Assembly (NCBI GenBank): GCA_021793235.1
Contig: JAJYTD010000014.1
Location: 32,012-96,011 of the forward strand
DNA: 64,000 bases
From: Actinomycetes bacterium
Lineage (GTDB): Bacteria; Actinomycetota; Actinomycetes; Streptosporangiales; Streptosporangiaceae
Direction: 5' to 3'
The first letter of the stretch is position 1, and each line of letters opens with the position of its first letter. Of the stretch, positions 41,685-51,059 are shown one piece after another. The notes under the pieces were generated by a model. It did no database searches. It saw only the letters and a program-made list of their open reading frames with translations, and was not told where the DNA came from. The translations under genes were made by a program, and so were the position numbers.

Positions 41685-42434
41685 GTGTCTGCTGATTCCT
41701 TTCCCACCCCCGAGGCGGCCGCTCCTTCGCCTCCCACGGGGGAGTCGCGGCTGGCCCTGGTGCGACGCGCCCGAAGGATGAACCGCGAACTGGCCCGGAT
41801 GTATCCCGACGCGCACTGCGAGCTCGACTTCACCAACCCGTTGGAACTGCTGGTCGCGACCATTCTGTCCGCCCAGTGCACCGATAAGCGCGTCAACGCG
41901 GTGACGCCGACGCTGTTCGCGCGGTACCGCACGGCCGCGGACTACGCAGGGGCCGATCGGGAGGAACTGGAGACGATCATCAAGTCGACCGGGTTCTTCC
42001 GGGCCAAGGCGAACAGCATCATCAACCTCGGCCAAGAGCTGTGCGAGCGGCATGGCGGCGAGGTCCCCGGGCGCCTCACCGACCTGGTACGGCTCCCCGG
42101 GGTGGGGCGAAAGACCGCCAACGTCGTACTGGGCAACGCTTTCGGCGTCCCCGGGATCACTGTGGACACCCACTTCGGGCGACTGGCCCGGCGTTTCGGC
42201 TGGACCGACGAGAAGGATCCGGTCAAGGTCGAACACGCTATCGGTGCCCTTTTCCCGCCAAAGGACTGGACGATGCTCTCTCACCGGATGATCTGGCACG
42301 GTCGACGCGTGTGCCACTCCCGGAGGCCGGCCTGCGGCGCCTGCGATATCGCACGCTGGTGTCCGGCGTTCGGTGAGGGACCGACCGATGAGCCCACAGC
42401 ACGCACCCTGGTCCGAAACGGTCCGTTCTCATGA
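41685..42434 (+). CDS. nth: Endonuclease III
   Basis: 249 residues. The helix-hairpin-helix [14 protein letters not shown] carries the catalytic Lys and [14 protein letters not shown] the catalytic Asp. The [4Fe-4S] loop C-x6-C-x2-C-x5-C is intact ([17 protein letters not shown]). It removes oxidised pyrimidines in base excision repair. Start: GTG 41685 fits the leaderless promoter; TTG 41679 is less likely. The stop overlaps the next start (ATGA). Confidence 0.95.
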   Translation: MSADSFPTPEAAAPSPPTGESRLALVRRARRMNRELARMYPDAHCELDFTNPLELLVATILSAQCTDKRVNAVTPTLFARYRTAADYAGADREELETIIKSTGFFRAKANSIINLGQELCERHGGEVPGRLTDLVRLPGVGRKTANVVLGNAFGVPGITVDTHFGRLARRFGWTDEKDPVKVEHAIGALFPPKDWTMLSHRMIWHGRRVCHSRRPACGACDIARWCPAFGEGPTDEPTARTLVRNGPFS

Positions 42435-43132
42435 GTGAATGCATGGGGGACAGCCGGGAGATCAGTACACCCGAGTGGCTCGCGTCACTGGCCGCCGCCG
42501 CACAGCGGATGCCGGTTCCCGCGGTGATGCGGCCCCCGAGCGAAGGCGGGCGCCGTTCGGCGGTGCTCATCCTGTTCGGCGAGGGCCCGCACGGTCCTGA
42601 TGTGCTGCTGATCCAGCGGAACAACGGACTGCGGCGGCACTCCGGCCAGCCGGCGTTTCCCGGAGGCTCGATCGAGCCCTGCGACGAGGGCCCCGAAGAC
42701 TGCGCCCTGCGCGAGGCCGAGGAAGAGACCGGCGCAGACCCGGCCGGGATCGAACTGTTGGGCCGTCTGCCCGAGCTCTATATCCGCCACAGCGGGTTCC
42801 GGGTCGTGCCCGTTCTGGCCTGGTGGCGTGAGCCTTCCCAGGTGCACGCCGCGGACAGGGACGAGGTCGCACATGTCGCGCGCGTGCCCATCTCCGAACT
42901 CGCCGACCCGGCCAACCGAGTGCGGGTCCGCCAGCCTGACGGGTCCGTCGGTCCCGCGTTCCGGGTACGCAGGATGCTGGTATGGGGATTCACCGCGGGG
43001 ATACTGAACCAATTGCTCGTTCTCGGCCGTTGGGAGCGACCGTGGCTCGATGACGCGACCGAAGAGACCATCACCGTAGGCGGAGCCGGGGCCGAACCGG
43101 GTGCGGGTGCGGGAGGCCGGGAAACGGGATAG
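42431..43132 (+). CDS. NUDIX hydrolase, CoA pyrophosphatase type
   Basis: 233 residues. [20 protein letters not shown] is the CoA-pyrophosphatase signature immediately before the NUDIX box [24 protein letters not shown]. It probably cleaves CoA or acyl-CoA into phosphopantetheine and ADP. It overlaps nth by 4 nt and precedes the MarP-like gene, an arrangement conserved in actinobacteria. ATG 42443 is an alternative start. Confidence 0.85.
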   Translation: MSECMGDSREISTPEWLASLAAAAQRMPVPAVMRPPSEGGRRSAVLILFGEGPHGPDVLLIQRNNGLRRHSGQPAFPGGSIEPCDEGPEDCALREAEEETGADPAGIELLGRLPELYIRHSGFRVVPVLAWWREPSQVHAADRDEVAHVARVPISELADPANRVRVRQPDGSVGPAFRVRRMLVWGFTAGILNQLLVLGRWERPWLDDATEETITVGGAGAEPGAGAGGRETG

Positions 43133-43154
43133 CGCGGCGTAAATGGAGGGCATC

Positions 43155-44333
43155 GTGCTGGACGCGATCCTTGTCGTCTTGACGCTGCTCTTCGCGGTGT
43201 CCGGATACCGCCAGGGGTTCATCGTCGGGATCATGAGCTTCGCCGGTTTCCTCGGAGGCGGTGTGCTCGCCGCGCTCGGGGCACCATCGGTGATCCAGTC
43301 GCTCGTAGCCGATCCGGGGCAGCAGGCGCTGTTGGCGATCGGTGTCGTGTTCCTTTCCGCGGCGATGGGCCAGTTCCTCATGTCCTACCTGGGCGCCCTG
43401 ATCCGCAACCGCGTCACGTGGGACTCCGCGCGCGTCCTGGACGCCATGGGCGGGGCGGTGATCAGCGGGATGTCGGTGCTCCTGGTCGCCTGGCTCATCG
43501 GCAGCGCGGTGGCCAACTCGGCGATCCCGATCGTGAACAGCCAGGTGCAGAACTCGCGGGTGCTGCAGACGGTGGACCGGCTCATGCCGGACTCCGCCCA
43601 ACTGTGGTTCTCCACATTCCGCAAGATCGTCGACCAGAGCGCCTTTCCACAGGTCTTCAGCGGGCTGGGATCGGGAGAGCCGGCCGAGGTCGCGCCGCCC
43701 GACCCCCAGGTGCTGGCTACAGCGGAGCTGCGCGAAGCCGGCGAGAGCATCGTCAAGGTATTGGGCACGGCACCGTCCTGCCAGAGGCGGGTCGAGGGGA
43801 CCGGATTCGTTTACGCGGACGGCCGCGTGATGACCAACGCGCACGTCGTCGCCGGCGTCACCCAGGATCTGCGGGTGGTCACCCGTTCTGGGCGGCAGTT
43901 CTCGGCTCGGATCGTGCTTTACGACCCCCAGCAGGACATCGCTGTGCTCGACGTCCAGGATCTCGACCTCGAACCGCTGGAGTTCGAGATGGAGGCGGAG
44001 AAGGGCGACGACGCGGTTGTCGCCGGTTTCCCGCGGAACAACGGTTTCACCGCGGTACCCGCGCGGATCCGCGCCGAGCAGACTGCGCAGGGCCCCGACT
44101 TCTACCACTCCCAGCAGGTCAGCCGAGAGATCTACCAGGTCCGGGCACTAGTCCGACCGGGCAACTCCGGCGGGCCGCTGCTGTCTCCGGAGGGCACGGT
44201 CTACGGGGTCGTGTTCGCCGCCGCCACCAACGACGAGGAAACGGGCTACGTGCTCACCGCCGAGGAGGTCGCGGAGAACGCTGAGACGGGGGCGAAGGCC
44301 ACCGAAGCGGTGTCGCCGCAGAGCTGCGACTGA
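43155..44333 (+). CDS. MarP-like membrane serine protease (CvpA plus trypsin-like)
   Basis: 392 residues from GTG 43155, which has GGAGGG five nt upstream. Four transmembrane helices of the CvpA/colicin V production type (to about residue 125) precede a periplasmic chymotrypsin-fold protease: TNAHVV (His), DIAVLDV (Asp), VRPGNSGGPLL (Ser). Two Cys (SCQRR and the C-terminal SCD) could form the regulatory disulfide known from mycobacterial MarP, which protects against acid. Last gene of the nth-NUDIX operon. Confidence 0.9.
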   Translation: MLDAILVVLTLLFAVSGYRQGFIVGIMSFAGFLGGGVLAALGAPSVIQSLVADPGQQALLAIGVVFLSAAMGQFLMSYLGALIRNRVTWDSARVLDAMGGAVISGMSVLLVAWLIGSAVANSAIPIVNSQVQNSRVLQTVDRLMPDSAQLWFSTFRKIVDQSAFPQVFSGLGSGEPAEVAPPDPQVLATAELREAGESIVKVLGTAPSCQRRVEGTGFVYADGRVMTNAHVVAGVTQDLRVVTRSGRQFSARIVLYDPQQDIAVLDVQDLDLEPLEFEMEAEKGDDAVVAGFPRNNGFTAVPARIRAEQTAQGPDFYHSQQVSREIYQVRALVRPGNSGGPLLSPEGTVYGVVFAAATNDEETGYVLTAEEVAENAETGAKATEAVSPQSCD

Positions 44334-44514
44334 CGAGGGCGGAAAGGGCGTCGGAGCCCGTCGGCGTCGGTCCCGCGGGTGGTATGGACAGGCCCGGAAG
44401 CCGCGCTGTGCGCGGCCGGACGCCGTTAAGAGCGTCGAGGACCAGACTGTTCGATTACGGTCCCCCATGTGTGTAGCCTTATGCCGCCGAAAACACGAAA
44501 AGCGAGGAAACACC

Positions 44515-44841
44515 ATGATCATCTGGCGCGGCTGGGGAATCCTTGTGCTGCTGATCGCCTTAGCGGCAGCAGCTCCGGGCGGCCTCGCGGTCGAAGCGGT
44601 GCTGGGTCCGGAGCTGGCGGAATTCGGTGTCGCAGGCGGCCTCGCCGTTGCTGCTATCGCGGTCTTCTTCATCGGTCAGAAGTTCAACGCGCCGCGGCAG
44701 GGCTACCATCAGAGCACCGGCCAACCGGTGATGTACCGCAACGGGCACACGCTGTTCTTCATCCCGATGCAGTACTGGGCCTTCATCCTGTTGGCCATCA
44801 GCGTGGTCGTGATCGTCATGACCCTGGCCGGAGCCATGTGA
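44515..44841 (+). CDS. Small membrane protein, three helices
   Basis: 108 residues from ATG 44515 (GAGGAAA upstream). Hydrophobic segments at about 3-24, 38-59 and 84-106, with a polar loop GQKFNAPRQGYHQSTGQPVM that resembles loops seen in other hypothetical actinobacterial membrane proteins. Function unknown. TAGCCT (44473-44478) is a possible -10. Confidence 0.65.
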   Translation: MIIWRGWGILVLLIALAAAAPGGLAVEAVLGPELAEFGVAGGLAVAAIAVFFIGQKFNAPRQGYHQSTGQPVMYRNGHTLFFIPMQYWAFILLAISVVVIVMTLAGAM

Positions 44842-44877
44842 GGCGGGTCCGATTCCGGTCAACACCAGGAGTAGGCC

Positions 44878-44902
44878 CCACGAGCGCCTACGGCGCTCGT
44901 GG
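44878..44902. terminator. Bidirectional terminator hairpin
   Basis: An 11-bp stem CCACGAGCGCC/GGCGCTCGTGG around TAC, between the convergent membrane-protein and RsbW-like genes. Confidence 0.7.
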
Positions 44903-44961
44903 ACGACGTCGGGCGACAGCTCTGCCCAGAGCTGCCGCCCGAAAACGGTCTGCGTTGCCTG

Positions 44962-45510
44962 TCAGCCGGCGAGCCGGGTGTCCTCGGGGCTGGTGGGCCC
45001 CAGCGGCCAGCTCATGCGGACCACTGTGCCTTCCGCACACGGCTCGATGCTGACTTCGTCGGCGAGGCCGACGATGACCGCGAGCCCCACGTCGGGAGAG
45101 AGCCCGGAGACACCGCCGGGTGGTGTGTGCTCCCCGAGAGATGGCGCGACCCCGCTGGAGCCGTTGGCGTAGGCCGACTCCTTCGCCGGGGCCTTATCGG
45201 AGACGACAACCTCGAAGCGGTGGGCGGGGTGCCCGTTGTGCGGTGCCGCAGCCGGGTTGCTCCGTTCGTCCTGGGCCGTCGATGAGGAGCGCGGCCCCGC
45301 ACTGTCGATCAGGTCGAGCTGGATCGGCTGACTGGGGCAGTGCGCACGATGGGCCTCCACCGCGCGCGAGCACGCCTCGCCGACAGCCAGACGGATTTCG
45401 TCGAGCGTGGATTCGGCGATGCCGGCCCGCCGCGCCACCGCCGTGGCCATGAGGCGGGCCATGCGTACATGGGCGGGCAGTGCGCTGATCGTGAGTTGGA
45501 CGGGTGCCAT
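44962..45510 (-). CDS. RsbW-like anti-sigma factor kinase
   Basis: 182 residues of the GHKL HATPase_c_2 type: LDEIRLAVGEACSRAVEAH is the N box (the usual Asn is replaced) and GLAVIVGLADEVSIEPCAEG the distal part. A Ser/Pro/Ala-rich insertion of about 50 residues sits between them. It lies directly downstream of bldG (18 nt), the same pairing as in Streptomyces, where the kinase phosphorylates BldG and holds an alternative sigma factor. Confidence 0.85.
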   Translation of the reverse strand: MAPVQLTISALPAHVRMARLMATAVARRAGIAESTLDEIRLAVGEACSRAVEAHRAHCPSQPIQLDLIDSAGPRSSSTAQDERSNPAAAPHNGHPAHRFEVVVSDKAPAKESAYANGSSGVAPSLGEHTPPGGVSGLSPDVGLAVIVGLADEVSIEPCAEGTVVRMSWPLGPTSPEDTRLAG

Positions 45511-45528
45511 CGTTCGCTCGTTACGCAG

Positions 45529-45876
45529 CTACTTCGACTTACGTTTGTCGATGGCTTCCTGTACCGACTCATAGATACCGAAGACTTTGGTGAGCCCGGT
45601 GATCCGGAAGATCTTCAGGATGCGCTCCTGGGTGCAGACCAGGTCGAGCGTTCCGTCGTGCGCACGCACGCGCTTGAGGCCGCCCACGAGCACCCCGAGA
45701 CCCGTCGAGTCAAGGAACTCCACCTTCTCCATGTTGACCACGAGGTGGAAGTTGCCTTTGTTGACCAGATCGATCAGGAGCTCACGCAGCCGTGGCGCGG
45801 TATAGACATCGATCTCACCTTCGACGACGACGATCTCTGTGTCGTCCTGGGTGTGGTGATCAAGTTTCAAGTCCAC
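45529..45876 (-). CDS. bldG: STAS anti-anti-sigma factor BldG
   Basis: 115 residues from GTG 45876 with GGAGG upstream. [40 protein letters not shown] (phosphorylated Ser in DSTG) and [20 protein letters not shown] are almost the Streptomyces BldG sequence. BldG is required for aerial growth and antibiotic production by controlling sigma factors through partner switching with the downstream RsbW-like kinase. Confidence 0.92.
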   Translation of the reverse strand: MDLKLDHHTQDDTEIVVVEGEIDVYTAPRLRELLIDLVNKGNFHLVVNMEKVEFLDSTGLGVLVGGLKRVRAHDGTLDLVCTQERILKIFRITGLTKVFGIYESVQEAIDKRKSK

Positions 45877-46090
45877 TAGTCCTCCAGCGCCGAACCGCAA
45901 AAACCGCGGGTGATCTCTGCCGGGCGTTACCCCACAGTGCGGCATTCAACCATGCCCGCCCACCGCATCTTCCTGTTATGCCCAAGAAAAACGCGGCACC
46001 GCGCGTCCCTTCCCGCAGATGCCACACTGAAACCGGTGCCCATCAGCCGCCCTCTCTGGGACGTGCGGTAGTTGTCGAGGAAGGTGTCGG

Positions 46091-48379
46091 GTGAATCACT
46101 GGGAGTCGACGCTCCGACGGTTGTGGCGTGACAATACCCGGAACTCGCACGTGACACATGTGGAACGCCTGGCACGTGGCGACACGGTAAGTGAAGACTG
46201 GCCAGAATGGACACCGCCCTCCGTACGGAAGCGGCTCGCCGAACTGGGCATCAGCACTCCGTGGTCGCATCAGGTCGCCGCCGCGAATCTCGCGCGTTCC
46301 GGTAGCAATGTGATCATAGCCACCGGTACCGCCTCGGGAAAGTCGCTTGCCTTCCTACTTCCCTGTGCCGAGGCGATCGATCAGGGCGGGACCGTGCTGT
46401 ATCTCTCCCCCGCGAAGGCGCTCGCGGCCGACCAGAGGCGGTCCCTGGCGGATCTGGGCCTTCCCGGGGTCCGCGCCGCGACCTATGACGGCGACACCCC
46501 AGGGCAGGAACGCGCCTGGATCCGTACGCACGCCAACTACGTACTGACCAACCCCGACATGCTGCACTACGCGATCCTGGGGCGGCACGCCGCATGGGCG
46601 GGCTTCCTCCGGCGGCTGCGCTATGTCGTAATCGACGAGGCCCATCGCTACCGCGGCGTCTTCGGATCGCATGTGGCGCAGATCGTGCGGCGGCTGCGGC
46701 GGGTATGCGCACGCTACCGCAGCGAGCCGACGTTCATTCTCGCCTCGGCCACCACCGGCACCCCCGAGGAAAGCGCGGGCCGGCTCACCGGTCTGCCGGT
46801 GCGCGCGGTCAGCGAAGACGCCTCGCCACGGGCCGCGCTGGATTTCGCCCTGGTGGAGCCGGAGCTGACCGACCAGCCCGGGGAGAACGGTGCGCCAGTG
46901 CGCCGCACGGCCACCGCCGAGGCCGCCTCCATCCTCGCCGACCTCGTCGGTGAAGGCGTCCGCACACTGGCGTTCGTCCGCTCACGGCACGCTTCCGAGG
47001 TCGTGGCGATGACGGCCCAGCGGACTCTCACCGACGCCAGGAACTACGACGCCGCCCGCCGTGTGGCGGCCTACCGCGCGGGGTATCTGGCGACGGATCG
47101 GCGTGGCCTGGAGTCCGCGCTGCGCACAGGAGAACTACTGGGGTTGGCCAGCACCAACGCGCTGGAGCTCGGAGTCGACATCACTGGGCTGGACGCCGTG
47201 CTGGTGGCCGGGTGGCCGGGCACGCTGGCCTCGCTGTGGCAGCAGGCGGGGCGGGCCGGACGTACCGGAAAGGACGCTCTTGCGGTCTTCATCGCAAGGG
47301 ACGACCCGCTCGACACCTATCTGGTGCACCATCCCGAGGCGATCTTCGGACGCCCGGTCGAGGCCACCGTTCTGGACCCCGCGAACCCGTATGTGCTGGC
47401 ACCGCACTTGTGCGCGGCGGCGTCGGAGATCCCGCTGACGGAAGAGGACCTCGCGGTGTTCGGTCCGGCCGCGGAGCCCGTACTGGCCGACCTCGTCGAT
47501 CGAAAGCTGCTCCGGCGACGACCGCGAGGCTGGTTTTGGACACGGCGTGAGCGGGCGAGTGATCTGGCCGATATCCGGGGATCGGGCGGTCCGCCGGTGC
47601 AGATCGTCGACGCGGAGAGTGGGCAGCTCCTCGGAACGGTCGATGAGGCCGCGGCGCACGGATCCGTTCACGACGGTGCCGTCTATCTGCACCAAGGGCT
47701 GACCTATGTCGTGGACGAGCTGGATCTGGACGAGGGCGTGGCGCTGGTCCGCGGCGCGTCGCCCGAGTACAGCACCTGGGCACGCGACAGCACCGAGATC
47801 GAGATCAGCAGGCCCCTCAAGGAGGAGGTCCTGAACTCCTCTGCCACGGTCCATTTCGGCGAGGTCGAGGTCACCCGGCGGGTCGTAGCGTTCCTCAAAC
47901 GCGACATCCGCACCGGGGCGGTTCTCGGCGAGCAGCCGCTCGACCTTCCGGAGCGCACGCTGAACTCGCGTGCCGTGTGGTGGACGCTCGCCCCCGAGGC
48001 AGCGGACCGGCTGCGCGCCTCAGACATCGACCTGCGCGGAGCCGCCCATGCGGCCGAGCACGCGGCCATCGGACTGCTGCCGCTTTTCGCCACATGCGAC
48101 CGCTGGGACATCGGCGGCGTGTCCACCGCCGTGCACGCCGACACCGGACGGTTGACCGTCTTCGTCTACGACGGCCACGAGGGAGGAGCGGGTTTCGCCG
48201 AGCGCGGTTACGCCGCAGCGCGGGACTGGCTGACGGCCACTCGCGCGGCCATCGCCGACTGCGAATGCAAGGACGGCTGCCCTTCTTGTATCCAGTCGCC
48301 GAAATGCGGCAACGGCAACGACCCACTCAGTAAATCGGGGGCGTTGCGATTGCTCGACGCCGTACTCGAACTGCCCTGA
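46091..48379 (+). CDS. MrfA-type DEAD/DEAH helicase
   Basis: 762 residues. Q-motif and Walker A ATGTASGKSLAFLLP (about 77-91), DEAH box VIDEAHRYRG, motif III ILASATTGTP, helicase C with GLASTNALELGVDITGLDAV and QQAGRAGRTG. A C-terminal DUF1998-like zinc site carries four Cys (CECKDGCPSCIQSPKCGNGN). This is the layout of Bacillus MrfA, a 3'-5' helicase for mitomycin-damage repair. GTG 46091 start; divergent from bldG. Confidence 0.92.
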   Translation: MNHWESTLRRLWRDNTRNSHVTHVERLARGDTVSEDWPEWTPPSVRKRLAELGISTPWSHQVAAANLARSGSNVIIATGTASGKSLAFLLPCAEAIDQGGTVLYLSPAKALAADQRRSLADLGLPGVRAATYDGDTPGQERAWIRTHANYVLTNPDMLHYAILGRHAAWAGFLRRLRYVVIDEAHRYRGVFGSHVAQIVRRLRRVCARYRSEPTFILASATTGTPEESAGRLTGLPVRAVSEDASPRAALDFALVEPELTDQPGENGAPVRRTATAEAASILADLVGEGVRTLAFVRSRHASEVVAMTAQRTLTDARNYDAARRVAAYRAGYLATDRRGLESALRTGELLGLASTNALELGVDITGLDAVLVAGWPGTLASLWQQAGRAGRTGKDALAVFIARDDPLDTYLVHHPEAIFGRPVEATVLDPANPYVLAPHLCAAASEIPLTEEDLAVFGPAAEPVLADLVDRKLLRRRPRGWFWTRRERASDLADIRGSGGPPVQIVDAESGQLLGTVDEAAAHGSVHDGAVYLHQGLTYVVDELDLDEGVALVRGASPEYSTWARDSTEIEISRPLKEEVLNSSATVHFGEVEVTRRVVAFLKRDIRTGAVLGEQPLDLPERTLNSRAVWWTLAPEAADRLRASDIDLRGAAHAAEHAAIGLLPLFATCDRWDIGGVSTAVHADTGRLTVFVYDGHEGGAGFAERGYAAARDWLTATRAAIADCECKDGCPSCIQSPKCGNGNDPLSKSGALRLLDAVLELP

Positions 48380-48455
48380 CGAGCGCGGTGGAGACCTTGT
48401 GGGAGAGCGGGGCGCTTCCCCACGTGCCGCAGCCTCGGGGGCGAGCGGGCAGCGG

Positions 48456-48464
48456 TTGTCCACA
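48456..48464 (+). promoter_or_regulatory. DnaA box match
   Basis: TTGTCCACA, the preferred Streptomyces DnaA-box form, in the gap before the pilin gene. Single copy, so meaning is uncertain. Confidence 0.3.
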
Positions 48465-48590
48465 GCCGCCGACTTCGGCTTTCACCGCTGATCCCACCCG
48501 GCGCAGTCTGTATGCGGGCCGCACGATTCCCGCCTGTACCCGCCCGCTTCCGTCCATCCCGTGCGGCCCGCCTACCCGTGGGAGGTTGCC

Positions 48591-48791
48591 ATGTTCCCCC
48601 TCATCCGTTTCCTTCGCCTGGTCTCCCCCGAAACCCGGTGTCGCGATCGCGGTATGTCGACCGCCGAATACGCCATCGGCACGGTGACAGCCTGTGCCTT
48701 CGCCGCCGTGCTCTACGCGATCCTGACCAGCTCCGAGGTCAGGGAGACACTGATGCGGATCGTCACCGATGCGCTGCAGATCGGGGGCTGA
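48591..48791 (+). CDS. Flp-type pilin (DUF4244)
   Basis: 66 residues. A basic leader ends at RDRG, followed by MSTAEYAIGTVTACAFAAVL. Gly before the cut, Glu at +5 and Tyr at +6 match Flp prepilins cleaved by a TadV peptidase, leaving a mature pilin of about 44 residues with one hydrophobic helix. GGGAGG precedes the ATG. It heads the plus-strand tad genes; the assembly machinery lies convergently at 50306-54246. Confidence 0.85.
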   Translation: MFPLIRFLRLVSPETRCRDRGMSTAEYAIGTVTACAFAAVLYAILTSSEVRETLMRIVTDALQIGG

Positions 48792-49125
48792 CCAGGGCAC
48801 GGCGACCGCTGAGACCGCCGTCGCCCTGCCCGGGCTCGCCCTGGTCTTGGCCGTCTCACTGGCCGCGGTGCAGGCGGTCGCGACCCACCTGGCGTGCGTG
48901 GACGCCGCACGCATCGGCGCACGCGCCCTGGCCCGGGGAGAGCCGGATACGGCCGTGCTCTCCCTGGTCGCCCAGGTGGCTCCGGACCAAGCCGAAACCG
49001 ACCTGTCGGTCGACGGTGAGTTCGCCCGGGTTACGGTGCGCGCTCCCGTGCACCTCGGCCCGGGAGCGACCGCCCCCGTCATCGTCGGCGGTGCGGCCGC
49101 CACCCCAGCGGAAACACGGAACTGA
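48769..49125 (+). CDS. TadE-like pseudopilin
   Basis: 118 residues starting MRCRSGADQGTATAETAVAL; the start overlaps the pilin gene by 23 nt. The G-x4-E pattern before a hydrophobic helix (GLALVLAVSLAAVQAVATHL) marks a TadE-type minor pilin. The globular rest is small (VTVRAPVHLGPGATAPVIV). Confidence 0.8.
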   Translation: MRCRSGADQGTATAETAVALPGLALVLAVSLAAVQAVATHLACVDAARIGARALARGEPDTAVLSLVAQVAPDQAETDLSVDGEFARVTVRAPVHLGPGATAPVIVGGAAATPAETRN

Positions 49126-49141
49126 AAGGAAAGCCCTCCGC

Positions 49142-49540
49142 ATGCCCCTTTTCCTCCGGCTTCGGACGCTGCGCACGGCACGGTGGGCAGCCGGTCCCGA
49201 AACCGGTTCCGGGACGATCTGGGTCCTCACCCTGTGCCTGTTGATCTGGTTCACCGCGTTCACGGTCGTTCTCGTCGCCGGCATACGCACTGACCGGCAC
49301 CGGGCGGCCACGGCGGCTGACCTCGCCGCTCTCGCCGGGGCAGGCCAGGCGGCCCAGGGCCAGGACCGCTCATGCGCCGCGGCACGGCGCACCGCGGAGG
49401 CCAATGGCGCACGCCTTGTGGACTGTGCTCTCACCGGGCTCGTCCTCCAGGCGAAGGTGCGGGTCCCGGCCCGGACATGGCCGGGAACCGTGACGGCCCG
49501 AGCCCGGGCGGGCCCCGTCGAAGGAGGGGATTCTCCTTAG
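49142..49540 (+). CDS. TadE/Rv3654c-like minor pilin protein
   Basis: 132 residues, ATG 49142. One hydrophobic helix, SGTIWVLTLCLLIWFTAFTV, precedes RHRAATAADLAALAGAGQAA, the signature of the Rv3654c-like helical domain found at the end of actinobacterial tad operons. Two Cys (SCAAA, DCALT) may form a disulfide. It follows the TadE-like gene by 16 nt. Confidence 0.8.
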   Translation: MPLFLRLRTLRTARWAAGPETGSGTIWVLTLCLLIWFTAFTVVLVAGIRTDRHRAATAADLAALAGAGQAAQGQDRSCAAARRTAEANGARLVDCALTGLVLQAKVRVPARTWPGTVTARARAGPVEGGDSP

Positions 49541-49783
49541 ATCCCACCGGAAGCCGCGCCCACGTGCGGATCTTTGCCGACATCCCGTTTTCTCCGGCCA
49601 CGCGGCCACGTAGGGAGCCCTCGTGTCCCCGTCAACAGGCACCTCCACGCCCCGTTCGGCGGGCCGCGGTGCTTTTCTGCGGCGGGTTCTCCGTGTCCGA
49701 CCCCGAAGGAGAAGTCTCCATAGGGCCGGATGGAATCCGGGCCAAGACCGAGGACGCCGCGAGGCCGGTATCAGCGACGGGGA

Positions 49784-49819
49784 GATGACCGCCCAAGGCT
49801 TTGGTGCCGGGCGGTCATC
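49784..49819 (+). terminator. Terminator hairpin after the pilin operon
   Basis: GATGACCGCCC pairs with GGGCGGTCATC (11 bp, 14-nt loop). 49541-49783 shows no credible gene. Confidence 0.55.
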
Positions 49820-50301
49820 CGCTGAACCGCCGCCGGCCTCTCCAGACGCCACCGCGCAGTCCGGTACTCCTACCGCAGAACCCAAGGAGGCCCACCGGGG
49901 AGCCTCCCGGCCAGTCCGCAAAGCCGCCCGTTCCTGAGGGCCCCGATCCCGAAGCAGCCGAGGACGCCGCACCCTCGCCGCCGACCCCTTCCCCGGGTGA
50001 CGGTGTGGGCGAAACCCCGTCCACGTCGCCTACGCCGTCACCGTCCCGGGTCGCCCAGGAGCCGAAGAACCCTTCCGCCAGCGTTTCGAAGCCGGCGGCA
50101 GGCCCGTCGGCCGCGGCAAAGGCACCGGTGGCCCGGTTCGGCTACGATCCGCTGGCCCTGCCGGCGGGCTCTGGCACGGTCGGCACGGTGGCGATGTGGA
50201 CGCTTGTGCTGCTGCTGGCCGCTGTGCTCGTCCTGCGGCTCAGTGCCGGATGGCCGCGCTTCCCGCCGCGCTACCGGGGAAAGCGCGGGGCGACCGACTG
50301 A
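49804..50301 (+). CDS. Proline-rich single-pass membrane protein
   Basis: From GTG 49804 about 165 residues: a Pro/Ala/Ser-rich stretch (AAPSPPTPSPGDGVGE) then RFGYDPLALPAGSGTVGTVA and a C-terminal helix (MWTLVLLLAAVLVLRLSAGW) with a basic end. The first 40 codons have weaker coding character and include CTA and AGG AGG. A different frame from ATG 49785 reads well over the same stretch, so a frameshift or a later start is possible. It stops 4 nt from the convergent tadC. Confidence 0.45.
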   Translation: MPGGHPLNRRRPLQTPPRSPVLLPQNPRRPTGEPPGQSAKPPVPEGPDPEAAEDAAPSPPTPSPGDGVGETPSTSPTPSPSRVAQEPKNPSASVSKPAAGPSAAAKAPVARFGYDPLALPAGSGTVGTVAMWTLVLLLAAVLVLRLSAGWPRFPPRYRGKRGATD

Positions 50302-50305
50302 AGGA

Positions 50306-51052
50306 TCAGGAGAGCGCCAGGCCTGAGACGAGCCCGGCTGCGAGCGGGACGATTCCGATGAGCACGAAGGCGGGCAGAAAGCAGAGCCCCAGGGGCGCGA
50401 CGACCAGGACCCCGAGCCGCTGAGACCGGGCGAGCGCGGCGTTGCGGGAGGCGCCCCGGATCTCGGCTGCCTGCCGTTCCAGGATGTCGGCGATCGGCGC
50501 TCCGGAGTCGGCGGCCCTGGCCAACGCCCGGCCGACAGCGGTGAGCTCAGGAGGACCGTCGACCCCGCGCCAGGCCGCGGCCGGATCGGCGCCGAGTCGC
50601 AACTGTTCAGCGACCTCACCCAGGGGCCGACCTATCGGGCCGCTCACCGCATCGGTGACGGCGGTGAGGACCTCGGTCATCGATCCACCCGCCCGCAGCC
50701 CCGCTACCAGCAGGTCGATGGCGATGGGCAAGCCGGCTGCGGCACCGGCCCGGCCAAGGCGGGAGTTCGGGGTATCGGCGCGGCGCAGCCCCCACCAGAG
50801 CGCGCATCCGATCGGTACTCCGGCAGCGAACCCGGCGAAGGGGCCTACGATCAGCGTAAGTGTGAGGGCGGGCACGAACGGGACGCTCCAGTGGAGCGCC
50901 TGCCGGGACAGCAACCCCGGCAGGCGCGGAGTGCGTGCCGGTGCGGGCCGGAGTGCCGCGAGCCGACGCCGGGCACATGACCGGTCGGTTCCGCTCAGCA
51001 GTCGAACGGCCACGGTGCCCAGCACGATGACGGCGATCTCCAATGGGGCCAA
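50306..51052 (-). CDS. tadC: Tad secretion membrane protein TadC (T2SSF)
   Basis: About 248 residues, TTG 51052 start. T2SSF domain: AGAAAGLPIAIDLLVAGLRA, GSMTEVLTAVTDAVSG and the closing hydrophobic pair LGVLVVAPLGLCFLPAFVLI. It forms the inner-membrane platform of the pilus machine with TadB. 7 nt downstream of tadB. Confidence 0.88.
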   Translation of the reverse strand: MAPLEIAVIVLGTVAVRLLSGTDRSCARRRLAALRPAPARTPRLPGLLSRQALHWSVPFVPALTLTLIVGPFAGFAAGVPIGCALWWGLRRADTPNSRLGRAGAAAGLPIAIDLLVAGLRAGGSMTEVLTAVTDAVSGPIGRPLGEVAEQLRLGADPAAAWRGVDGPPELTAVGRALARAADSGAPIADILERQAAEIRGASRNAALARSQRLGVLVVAPLGLCFLPAFVLIGIVPLAAGLVSGLALS

Positions 51053-51059
51053 CGCTGCA

